From the NCBI GenBank assembly GCA_963817035.1, contig CAWFMM010000004.1, positions 2,232,001-2,296,000 of the forward strand: a stretch of 64,000 nucleotides of DNA. Reading direction: 5' to 3'. A program made the translations under genes and the position numbers. Origin of the DNA: AC-49 sp963817035. GTDB taxonomy: Bacteria > Actinomycetota > Thermoleophilia > Solirubrobacterales > Solirubrobacteraceae. Position 1 is the first letter of the stretch; the number at the start of each line of letters is the position of its first letter. The notes below the pieces were generated by a model. It worked only from the letters and a program-made list of their open reading frames with translations, did no database searches and was not told the origin of the DNA. Below are positions 33,188 to 41,362 of this stretch, one piece after another.

Positions 33188-33847
33188 TCAGGCGCGACGG
33201 GCGAGCTCGTCGTAGGTCACGGCGGTGCGCGTCCGGGCGCTGCGCAGCAGGAGACGCTCGAGCGCGCGCATGTGGCGCGGATGCTCGAGGTCGGAGGGAT
33301 GCAGATCGATGCGCAGCAGCGGCCCGGCGGTCAGCGCGCGGCCGAGCGTCCCGCTGCGGTGCACGGGCGCCAGCGTCGCCCGGCGGCCCGAGCGGTGCAG
33401 GCTCACCAGCCCGGCCCACCAGTCGAACGACGCGGCCAGCGTCGTGCGCAGCGCCGGTGTGTAGGCGTAGGCGGGCGCGACGAAGCCGCGCGGCTCGACG
33501 CCGGCGAGGTGCAACACGCGACGGCCCGCCGCGACCGCGGCCCGGGTCTCGGCCGCGTCGAGCCCGACGAACTCCGCGCCCTCGCCGCGTAGCCCGGCGC
33601 CACGAGTGCGCAGGCGACGGTGGTGCAGGCCGTGCTGGGCGACGGCATCGCCGCGCCGCACGCGGTCGCCGAGCCAGTCCCCCAGCGCGGGGCAGCGGTC
33701 GTCGAGCGGGTGCATGTCGACCGCCGGGATGACGAGCAGCGTGACCCGCGCGATTCCGTGGTCGTCGAGCCAGTCGCGGATCAGCGCACAACGCTCGAAC
33801 GTCGCCGGCTCGACGTCGTGCACAGAGATCGCCAGCTCACGCGACAT
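33188..33847 (-). CDS. DUF2334/polysaccharide deacetylase-like protein
   Basis: A 219-residue protein. The opening LAISVHDVEPATFERCALIR carries the NodB-like His-Asp pair, and QHGLHHRRL supplies the further metal-type His residues. These are as expected of DUF2334, a carbohydrate-esterase 4 relative. It starts within the last 11 bases of the PHP-glycosyltransferase gene, so the two are coupled. Likely removal of an acetyl or acyl group from a glycan or glycolipid; the substrate is inferred only. Confidence 0.78.
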   Translation of the reverse strand: MSRELAISVHDVEPATFERCALIRDWLDDHGIARVTLLVIPAVDMHPLDDRCPALGDWLGDRVRRGDAVAQHGLHHRRLRTRGAGLRGEGAEFVGLDAAETRAAVAAGRRVLHLAGVEPRGFVAPAYAYTPALRTTLAASFDWWAGLVSLHRSGRRATLAPVHRSGTLGRALTAGPLLRIDLHPSDLEHPRHMRALERLLLRSARTRTAVTYDELARRA

Positions 33848-36110
33848 CGCGGGCCTCGTCGGCGTTGGCGTGCGCCTCGTGCAGCGCGTGCTCGTAGCCG
33901 ATGGCGAGACGCTGGAGCGCACGCTCCCACGTCCGCCCGGCAACGTCGGCCAGCGCGGCATCGGCGAGCCGCCGGCGCCGCGCCGGGTCGGCCGCCAGCT
34001 CGGCGACGGCATGCGCGAGAGCCTCGGCGTCGGGCGGGCGCAGCAGGCCGGTGACTCCGTCCTCGACGAGGCAGCGCGGGCCGCCCTCGTCGACCGCGAC
34101 CACCGCCAGGGACGAAGCCTCGGCCTCAAGTAGAGCTTGACCGAAGGTGTCGGTGCGGCTGGCGAAGAGGAAGATGTCGGCGCTCGCATACGCGCGGGCG
34201 AGGTCGTCACCGGTCAGCCAGCCGAGGAACGTCCCATGCTCGCCGACGCGCTCGCGCAGCGTCGCCTCCTCAGGCCCACCGCCGGCGAGCACGAGATGCA
34301 GGCGCGGATCGCGCTCGCGTGCAGCGAGGAATGCGTCGGCAAGCAGGTCGGCGCCCTTCTCGCGGCTGAAGCGCCCGGCATAAAAGACGTTGATGCCGTC
34401 TCCGAACAGCCCTTCGACGCGATTGCCCGGCCCGAAGCGCTCGACGTCGACGCCGCGATCCCAGCGCCCGATGCGCTCGGCGCTGACCCCGAGCCCGAGC
34501 AGGGCGTTGTCGCTCGCCGGGCTGGGCGACAGCACGTGTCCACAGCGCCCGTAGAACGCGCTCAGCGCCATCCGCATCCCGGCTTCGAGGCGCGGATCGC
34601 CGCTACGCACGCGGGCGTAGGCCTCGAGCTCGGTGTGGTAGCTGCCGAGCACCGGGACGCCGGTGACTGCGGCGATCAGCGCGGCGGCGATCCCGGCCGG
34701 GCCGGGCGAGCACAGGTGCACGAGGTCATAGCGGCCGTCGGCCAGCGTCTCGACGATCGCCGGCAGGCTCGGCACGCCGACGGTCAGGCCCGCGTAGAAC
34801 GGGACCTCGACCTCCGCGACAGCGCTCAGACGCCGGTCGCACATCGGGTCGGTGCCGACGATCTCGACCTCGAACCCGGGCACGCCGCGCTCACGGATCT
34901 CCTGCAGGGTGTGCGTGACGCCGTGCATCGCCCCGACGCCGTCAGCGACCAGGGCGACGCGCCGCGGCTCGCCCTCGCGTGTGGTCAGCCGCGCCTTCTC
35001 GGCCCCGAGGAAGGCGGCGGCCGGTGCGTAGGGGATCGCGGCGATGCAGGCGTCGAACGTCGTCGCCAGCGCCGGCAGGTGGCCCTCCCCCGTGCGCGCG
35101 GCCTGAAGCAGCCCGTCGACGGCGTGGGCGAGCTTGCGCTCGTGGCTGCGCCGGGCGCGGCGATAGAGCGCGGCGTGGCTGAAGTCCGGCGCCTGGAGCA
35201 GCTCGAGCAGCTCGTCGGGCGCCATGTCGAGCTCGACCGCCGCCAGCCACGCGCGCAGCAGGCTGCGAGCGTCGTCGGGCGCGAGATCGCTGCCGATCGC
35301 CCCGGCGCGGTCGCTGCCCTCGCCGACGATCCGCTGGGCCATCGCCCAGACAGCCCGCGGATCGGGCGGCCGGTTGCCGCCTTCGCGGCCCAGCGCGCGG
35401 ACGGCCAGGCCCATCGCCGCGTGGGTCCACTTCGCCGCGCTGCCCTGATCGCCGAGCGCCTGCGCCCGGCCCGCGCGCACATGCGCGAGGAACTCGGCCG
35501 GCGTGGCGCAGGCGGGAGTCGCGGTGTAGGTGCGGCCGATATCCACGCCGGCGTGGTCGTCGGAACCGCCGACACCGGTCCCACCGTGGGTCTCGATGTA
35601 GACGGCGGCCGGAGCGTTGAGCTCCGGCGCGCGCGCACCGTTGCGCGTCTCCCAGATGTCGAACAGCTGCGCCAGGCGCCGGCGGTGGCGCGGCTGCAGC
35701 GGTGCGGCGACGGCGAAGAACGGATGCGCAAGCGCACAGGCGATCTCGTTGGCGTGCAGATACTCCGCACACTCCTCGACGTCGCCGCTGTGGGCCTGGA
35801 GCCATTCGTGGTCGTCAGGGGTGATTCCCAAGCACAGGACATGGACCGCCTGGGGCTCACCGCGGAAGCAGGCCGTGAGCTCCTCGCTGACGAAGACCCG
35901 GGGATCGTCCGCGATTTCCATAACCCCGTCGATCGTGTCGTGGTCGGTGATCGTCACGAAATCCATCCCCCGGCGGGTGGCCAATGCGAGCACATCCTGC
36001 GGCGGCGTGGCACACTCCGGGAGGCCAAGTGCCCGCTGCACCCCGAGCTTGGACAGTTGGGAGGCGGTGGAATGGCAATGCAGGTCGGTCCGGCTGGTGT
36101 GGTGAGTCAT
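33837..36110 (-). CDS. PHP phosphoesterase-glycosyltransferase (GT4) fusion
   Basis: A 757-residue protein in two parts. Residues 1-200 are a PHP metal phosphoesterase domain: TDLHCHSTAS (His11, His13), TITDHDTIDG (Asp56, His57, Asp58), His90, ALAHP (His129) and GGSDDHAG (His186). Residues 200-360 form a helical linker. From about 370 a GT4 glycosyltransferase follows, with VFYAGRFSREKG, LHLVLAGGGPEE and FGQALLEAEASSLAVVAVDE carrying the donor-binding Glu pair. It overlaps the DUF2334 gene. It may transfer a sugar and hydrolyse a phosphate on the same lipid or glycan. Confidence 0.85.
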   Translation of the reverse strand: MTHHTSRTDLHCHSTASQLSKLGVQRALGLPECATPPQDVLALATRRGMDFVTITDHDTIDGVMEIADDPRVFVSEELTACFRGEPQAVHVLCLGITPDDHEWLQAHSGDVEECAEYLHANEIACALAHPFFAVAAPLQPRHRRRLAQLFDIWETRNGARAPELNAPAAVYIETHGGTGVGGSDDHAGVDIGRTYTATPACATPAEFLAHVRAGRAQALGDQGSAAKWTHAAMGLAVRALGREGGNRPPDPRAVWAMAQRIVGEGSDRAGAIGSDLAPDDARSLLRAWLAAVELDMAPDELLELLQAPDFSHAALYRRARRSHERKLAHAVDGLLQAARTGEGHLPALATTFDACIAAIPYAPAAAFLGAEKARLTTREGEPRRVALVADGVGAMHGVTHTLQEIRERGVPGFEVEIVGTDPMCDRRLSAVAEVEVPFYAGLTVGVPSLPAIVETLADGRYDLVHLCSPGPAGIAAALIAAVTGVPVLGSYHTELEAYARVRSGDPRLEAGMRMALSAFYGRCGHVLSPSPASDNALLGLGVSAERIGRWDRGVDVERFGPGNRVEGLFGDGINVFYAGRFSREKGADLLADAFLAARERDPRLHLVLAGGGPEEATLRERVGEHGTFLGWLTGDDLARAYASADIFLFASRTDTFGQALLEAEASSLAVVAVDEGGPRCLVEDGVTGLLRPPDAEALAHAVAELAADPARRRRLADAALADVAGRTWERALQRLAIGYEHALHEAHANADEARDVA

Positions 36111-36301
36111 CGGTGCTCCCCCGTGTCCGTCGTGGCTGGTTACATACAGATTTCCCTGGAATTTCCGGCCTTCTGTGACGATTCGGCCACCAGGATGTGA
36201 TCGAGTCGTAAACCGATGCTCGAGGATGTGCCCGTCGTACCTCTCGAACGTGTATTGATGCCGCTTCAGTTCCCCACACGATCTGCCGAACCCATCGTCC
36301 A

Positions 36302-38929
36302 GTGACGCGTTCCACGGGCTCTCGCCTGCCGCGGCGGTCTCTCGCCGCCCTCACCGTGATCGCAGCCATCGCGCTGCTCGGCCTTGGCGTGCCCGCGTAC
36401 GCGGACGATCCGGCGACCGATCCGGCGCTGACCACCCCGGTCGCGACGACGCCGGCGCCGGTGACGACCGACGTGACACCCCCGCCGGTCGTCGACCCGG
36501 CGACCGCGCCCGCGCCCGTGGTCACGGCGACTCCCACCGACGAGCCGCCGACCACGACAGACTCGCCGGCGACCCCGCCGCTGCACCACGACACCCCGTC
36601 GGCGCACCGTCACAACGCCGCGGCCACGAAGCCCAAGGACACGGCCGGCGACGCCGCCGCTCAGGCCCTCGCGCTGGCAAAGCTCAAGTTCAAGTACAGG
36701 CTTAGACATCACCACGGCGCCGCATCGACGACGACCGACCCGATCCCCTTCACCCAACCAGCGACCGCGATCTCGAGTCTGCTGCTCGACTCGTTCCGGA
36801 TCCCGCCCTTCCTGCTGCCGATCTACCAGGCTGCCGGCGTGCAGTACGGGATCCACTGGCAGGTCCTGGCCGCGATCAACGAGATCGAGTCCGACTACGG
36901 ACGTAACCTGAACGTCTCGAGCGCCGGCGCGCTGGGCTGGATGCAGTTCGAGCCTTCGACCTGGGAGCAGTACGGCGTCGACGCCAACGGCGACGGCAAG
37001 CGCGACCCCTACAACCCGGTCGACGCGATCTTCGCCGCCGCGCGCTACCTCAAGGCGGCCGGCGGGGACACCTATGTGCGCCGCTCGATCTACGCCTACA
37101 ACCACGCCGGTTGGTACGTGAACTCGGTGCTCCTGCGTGCCCGGCTGATCTCGGCGCTGCCCGACAACCTGGTCAGCGCGCTGACCGGACTGACCCAGGG
37201 CCGCCCGCCGCTGCCCGACCCCTACCAGGTGCAGCTGCTCGATCCCAAGGTCGGGGTCAACATGGAGGCGGCGCCCGGCACCGCGGCGATCGCCGTCCAG
37301 GACGGCCGCGTGACGCGCATCGGCTACAACCAGCGCCTCGGGCACTTCGTCCAGCTCGTCGACGTGTACGGCAACACGTACACCTACGGCCACCTGGGCA
37401 GCGTCTCCCACTTCTACCCGGTGCCGAAGACCGAGACAGTCACCGGCGCGCAGGTGGCCAACGAGCTGCATCTGCGCACGCGCGGGACGCTCTCGGTCCT
37501 GCACGCCGTGCACCACTCGGCGCGGGCGTCGGCGGATCCGGCGGTGACGATCGCGAACGTCTCCAAGGCGAGCGAGCGCCCGCGCACGACGCTGCTGAGC
37601 GACGTGCACGCCGATGCGGTGACGACGACCGACCCGAGCGTTCCGCTGGCCGGTGACGCGACCGCGACGCCGGAGGCGTCGGCCGTTCCGACCGTGCCGC
37701 TGACCGACGACCCGACCGCGGCCACCGCGACGCCGCCCGCGCCGCTGCTCGCGACCACGACTCCGGCCGAGACGACCACGCCGGCCGAGGCCACGACGCC
37801 CGTCACGCCAAGCACGCCGGCCGACACAACGACGACGACCACGCCTTCCACGCCCCTGACGACGATCCCACCCGACACGACGACGACCGAGCCCCCGGTC
37901 CCGCTCAGTAGCGACACCGGCGTCGTCGCCTCGGTCGTGCCACCGGTCGCGCTCAAGGACTCCGAGCTCGTGCGCGGCGTCCGTGCGCTGCCCGGTGGCG
38001 ACGGCGAGTTCGGCGCCCCGATCCTGCTCGGCTACGACGCCAAGGACCGCACGGCGGGCGCCAAGCTGCTGGGCCTGAAGCTCTCGCAGATCCAGTTCAA
38101 GCCAATGCGTGAGGGCGCGTCGGTCGTCGGCGGCACCGTGCTCGGCCGCCTCGGGGGGCGCTCGATGCGCTTCGAGGTCCGCCCCGCCGGCCACAACGAG
38201 CCGCGGATCGACCCGGCGCCGCTGATCGGCGGCTGGAAGGCGCTGCGGCGCACCGACATCTTCTCCAGCGCCGCGACGGCTCGCGTCGCCGGCCTCGGTG
38301 CCGACTCGACGAGCGTCGGCCAGGTCCTGCTGATGACCAAGCGCGAGCTCATGGCCCGCGTGCTGATCGATCCGCGCGTGACGATCTACGCGTGCGGGCG
38401 CCGCGACATCGAGACCGGCCAGGTCGACCGCCGCGTGCTCGCCGTGCTCGAGTTCCTGGCCAACAGCAACCTCAACCCGACCGTGACCGCGCTCAAGTGC
38501 GGCCACAGTCTGCTGACCAGCTCGGGCAACGTCTCGGAGCACTCGACCGGCGACGCCGTCGACATCGCCGCGATCAACGGCATCCCGATCGTCGACAACC
38601 AGGGCGCGGGCACGATCACCGACACGACGATCCGCCGCCTGCTCCAGCTGCAGGGCGCGATGAAGCCGCACCAGATCATCTCGCTGATGACCTTCCCCGG
38701 AGCCGACAACACGCTCTCGCTGCCCGACCACTTCGACCACATCCACATCGGCTACCACCCGGTGCCCGGCACCGTGATCCCCGGCGATGCCGGCAACGCC
38801 ACCGTCGGCGACGCGATGCCCTCCCAGCTCACCCCGAGCCAGTGGCAGCGCCTGATGGAGCGTCTCGGCCAGATCGGCAACCCGCACGTCCCGGGCTCGC
38901 CGTCGAAGTACGCGCTCCCGGCCGACTGA
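36302..38929 (+). CDS. Three-domain cell-wall hydrolase (SLT, M23-like, M15-like)
   Basis: An 875-residue exported protein with GTG start and signal peptide (1-34). A transglycosylase SLT domain lies near 175-285: AINEIESDYGRNLNVSSAGA contains the catalytic Glu, followed by GWMQFEPSTW. An M23-like beta domain near 320-380 keeps YTYGHLG but lacks the first HxxxD site, so it looks degenerate. A Thr/Pro linker (about 430-535) and a second beta domain lead to an M15-like module near 675-825 with SEHSTGDAVDIA and DHFDHIHIG. Peptidoglycan cleavage on glycan and peptide sides is likely. Confidence 0.83.
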   Translation: MTRSTGSRLPRRSLAALTVIAAIALLGLGVPAYADDPATDPALTTPVATTPAPVTTDVTPPPVVDPATAPAPVVTATPTDEPPTTTDSPATPPLHHDTPSAHRHNAAATKPKDTAGDAAAQALALAKLKFKYRLRHHHGAASTTTDPIPFTQPATAISSLLLDSFRIPPFLLPIYQAAGVQYGIHWQVLAAINEIESDYGRNLNVSSAGALGWMQFEPSTWEQYGVDANGDGKRDPYNPVDAIFAAARYLKAAGGDTYVRRSIYAYNHAGWYVNSVLLRARLISALPDNLVSALTGLTQGRPPLPDPYQVQLLDPKVGVNMEAAPGTAAIAVQDGRVTRIGYNQRLGHFVQLVDVYGNTYTYGHLGSVSHFYPVPKTETVTGAQVANELHLRTRGTLSVLHAVHHSARASADPAVTIANVSKASERPRTTLLSDVHADAVTTTDPSVPLAGDATATPEASAVPTVPLTDDPTAATATPPAPLLATTTPAETTTPAEATTPVTPSTPADTTTTTTPSTPLTTIPPDTTTTEPPVPLSSDTGVVASVVPPVALKDSELVRGVRALPGGDGEFGAPILLGYDAKDRTAGAKLLGLKLSQIQFKPMREGASVVGGTVLGRLGGRSMRFEVRPAGHNEPRIDPAPLIGGWKALRRTDIFSSAATARVAGLGADSTSVGQVLLMTKRELMARVLIDPRVTIYACGRRDIETGQVDRRVLAVLEFLANSNLNPTVTALKCGHSLLTSSGNVSEHSTGDAVDIAAINGIPIVDNQGAGTITDTTIRRLLQLQGAMKPHQIISLMTFPGADNTLSLPDHFDHIHIGYHPVPGTVIPGDAGNATVGDAMPSQLTPSQWQRLMERLGQIGNPHVPGSPSKYALPAD

Positions 38930-38967
38930 GCGCGGCTAGCGGACCGCTGGCGAGCTGCACTTACATC

Positions 38968-40923
38968 TCACGCCGACTCGAGCGACGCGGCGTGTTCCTC
39001 CCACGCCGCGTAGGCCTCCTCGACCGCGCGCTTGGCCGCCGTGTGGCGCGCCGTCGACTTGGCCGATTCGTACTTCGTCGCCCAGTGCTTCGCGTCGGCG
39101 AGCTCGTCCTCGAGCGCGGCCAGCGCCGCGTCGGCCTCGGTGGCCGCGCGTTCGAGCTCCTGCTCCTTGCGCCGCGCGTTCTTCGACGGCGCGGGAGCCG
39201 ATGGCACCGCGGCCGCGGCGGCCGGCGCAGGCGAGGGGACGCCGTCGGGCATCCGCGGCCGGCCGTTGGTCTTGGGCAGCGGCGCGGGCGCCGCCCCATC
39301 GACGATCCCCGCCGCCTTGCGCTCCTCGCGTACCCGTGCGTATTCGGGCCACCCTCCGATGTACGAGTGCAGCGTGTGGTCCTCGATCGCGACGGTCCGC
39401 GACCCGACCGCGTCGAGCAGCGCCCGGTCGTGGGTGACCAGCAACAACGACCCCGGGAACGCGAGCAAGGCGTCCTCCAGCGCCTCGCGGCTCTCGAGAT
39501 CGAGATGGTTCGTCGGCTCGTCGAGGATCAGCACGTTGGCGCCCGACTGCACGAGGATCGCCAGCGACAGCCGCCGGCGCTCACCGCCGCTCAGCCCGTC
39601 CAGTGGCTTCTCGGCCTCGTCGCCACTGAACATGAACCGCCCGAGCAGCGCGCGCGACTGGCCCGGGTTGAGGCCGGTCTGCTTGCCCGTCGCCTCGAGA
39701 ACCGTCCGCGCCCCACCCCAGTTGAGCTCGTCGGCGTGCTGGGAGAGGTAGCCGACCTGGACGTTGTGGCCGCTCGACAGCCGCCCGGCCTGCAGCGGCC
39801 GCTTGCCGGCCAGGACCTCGATCAGCGTCGTCTTGCCGACGCCGTTGGGCCCGACCAGCGACACGTGCTCACCGCGCTCGAGCCACAGCTCCGCGTCGTG
39901 TAGCAGCACCTTCACGGGATCCTCGCCGACCTCCACGTGCGCGCCGGTCAGCTCGAAGATCACCCGGCCCGAGCGCTCCGGCTTCTTGAACTGGAAGGCC
40001 AGCCCGTCGCGATCGCGCGGGTCACGTTCGACCCGCTCCATCTTGTCCAGCGCCTTGACCCGCGACTGCGCCTGTCGCGCCTTGGACGCCTTGGCCCGGA
40101 AGCGCTCGACGAAGCGCTCCATCCGCTCGATCTCCGCGCGCTGCTTGTCGATCGCGCGGCCGAGGGCCATCTCGCGCGCCGCCTGCTCCTTGCGCCACGC
40201 CGTCCACGTTCCCTTGAAGAACCGCGAGCGGCCGGCCTCGAGCTCGAGCACCGCGGTGCCGACCGCCTCGAGGAACCAGCGGTCGTGGGCGACGAGAACG
40301 ATCGCGGCGTCAAGGTCGATCAGCGCCTGCTCGAGCCACTCGAGCGACTCGATGTCGAGATGGTTGGTCGGCTCGTCGAGCAGCAGCAGGTCGGGCGCCG
40401 CGGCCAGCGCGCGGGCCAGCGAGGCGCGGGTGAGCTGGCCGCCGGAGAACGTATCGAGCGAGCGGTCGAGGTCGGCATCGACGAAGCCGAGACCGTGGAC
40501 GACGTTGGTCACCGCGTCGCGCCAGCCGTAGCCGCCGACCGCCTCGAAGCGCGCCTGAACGTCGGCGTAGCGCTCGATCGCGTCTTCGTCGCCACGGCCC
40601 ATCGCCGCTTCGAGCTCGGTGAGCTGCGCCTCGAGCGCCAACGGCTCCTTGCGCGCCGAGAGCACATAGTCGCGCAGCGACATGCCGCGCTCGCGCGGCG
40701 GGCGCTGGTCGTGCAGCGCGACGGTCACGCCCTTGGAGAAGACGAGCTCGCCGCCGTCGATCGACGTCTCGCCGGCGAGCATCCGCAGCAGCGTCGTCTT
40801 GCCCGCACCGTTGCGCCCGGCGATGGTCAGCCGGTCACGGCGTTCGAGCTTGAATGAGACGCCCCGCAGCAGGGGCTCTCCCACCATGTCCTTGGCGAGA
40901 TCTGATCCGATGACGACGGCCAC
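38968..40923 (-). CDS. ABC-F family ATPase (Uup/EttA-like)
   Basis: A 651-residue soluble protein with two ABC cassettes and no membrane part. Walker A sites are GRNGAGKTT and GPNGVGKTT; signatures are FSGGQLTRASLA and LSGGERRRLSLA; Walker B sites are LLLLDEPTNHLD and VLILDEPTNHLD. The P-site tRNA-interaction linker is rich in Lys/Arg and the C-terminal coiled coil (about 590-651) is Uup-like. ABC-F proteins act on ribosomes or confer ribosome protection; which applies is undetermined. Confidence 0.92.
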   Translation of the reverse strand: MAVVIGSDLAKDMVGEPLLRGVSFKLERRDRLTIAGRNGAGKTTLLRMLAGETSIDGGELVFSKGVTVALHDQRPPRERGMSLRDYVLSARKEPLALEAQLTELEAAMGRGDEDAIERYADVQARFEAVGGYGWRDAVTNVVHGLGFVDADLDRSLDTFSGGQLTRASLARALAAAPDLLLLDEPTNHLDIESLEWLEQALIDLDAAIVLVAHDRWFLEAVGTAVLELEAGRSRFFKGTWTAWRKEQAAREMALGRAIDKQRAEIERMERFVERFRAKASKARQAQSRVKALDKMERVERDPRDRDGLAFQFKKPERSGRVIFELTGAHVEVGEDPVKVLLHDAELWLERGEHVSLVGPNGVGKTTLIEVLAGKRPLQAGRLSSGHNVQVGYLSQHADELNWGGARTVLEATGKQTGLNPGQSRALLGRFMFSGDEAEKPLDGLSGGERRRLSLAILVQSGANVLILDEPTNHLDLESREALEDALLAFPGSLLLVTHDRALLDAVGSRTVAIEDHTLHSYIGGWPEYARVREERKAAGIVDGAAPAPLPKTNGRPRMPDGVPSPAPAAAAAVPSAPAPSKNARRKEQELERAATEADAALAALEDELADAKHWATKYESAKSTARHTAAKRAVEEAYAAWEEHAASLESA

Positions 40924-40945
40924 GCACCCAGAATAGGCTGCGAGG

Positions 40946-41362
40946 ATGAGCAACAACGTCCACTCGGGCGACGGCTACACCGTCGCCAACCTCGACGACC
41001 TGGGCGAGGGCCCGGGCTTCCGCAAGCTCCGCGAGCCGCTGCGCCTGACCGAGTTCGGCGCCAATGCGATCGTGCTGCCGGCCGGGATCAGCACCGGGTT
41101 TCATTACCACGACCGCCAGCAGGAGCTGTACTTCGTACACAGCGGTCGCATCAAGATGACGTTCGGCGACGGCAGCGAGCAGGAGCTCGGACCGGGCGGC
41201 CTCGCGTCCGTCGATGCCGCCACGCATCGCAAGATCGCGAACATCGGCGACGAGGACGCGGTCTACCTGATCACCGGCGGTGCCGGTGGCTATGTCGGGC
41301 GTGACGGCCGGGCGCCCGAAGGCGAACCGCGCCTCTCGTCGGTTCTCGATCAGCCGGCCTGA
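40946..41362 (+). CDS. Cupin-fold protein
   Basis: A 138-residue single-domain cupin. GFHYHDRQQELYFVHSGRIK is motif 1 with His-x-His and Glu metal ligands, and SVDAATHRKIANIGDEDAVY supplies the motif 2 His. A sugar isomerase, dioxygenase or binding role cannot be separated. It is divergent from the ABC-F gene across 22 bases, and its 3' end overlaps the convergent hydrolase gene by 13 bases. Confidence 0.82.
   Translation: MSNNVHSGDGYTVANLDDLGEGPGFRKLREPLRLTEFGANAIVLPAGISTGFHYHDRQQELYFVHSGRIKMTFGDGSEQELGPGGLASVDAATHRKIANIGDEDAVYLITGGAGGYVGRDGRAPEGEPRLSSVLDQPA

Noticed and set aside
36111..36301. Possible c-di-AMP (ydaO-type) riboswitch before the wall hydrolase gene
   Set aside because: Such riboswitches precede similar genes in actinobacteria, but I could not find the conserved core or paired stems here. 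The same was checked at 18283-18382 with the same result.
36266..38887. An 873-codon minus-strand frame opposite the cell-wall hydrolase
   Set aside because: The composition is dominated by Arg, Gly and Asp, and the plus strand encodes clear SLT and M15-like motifs.
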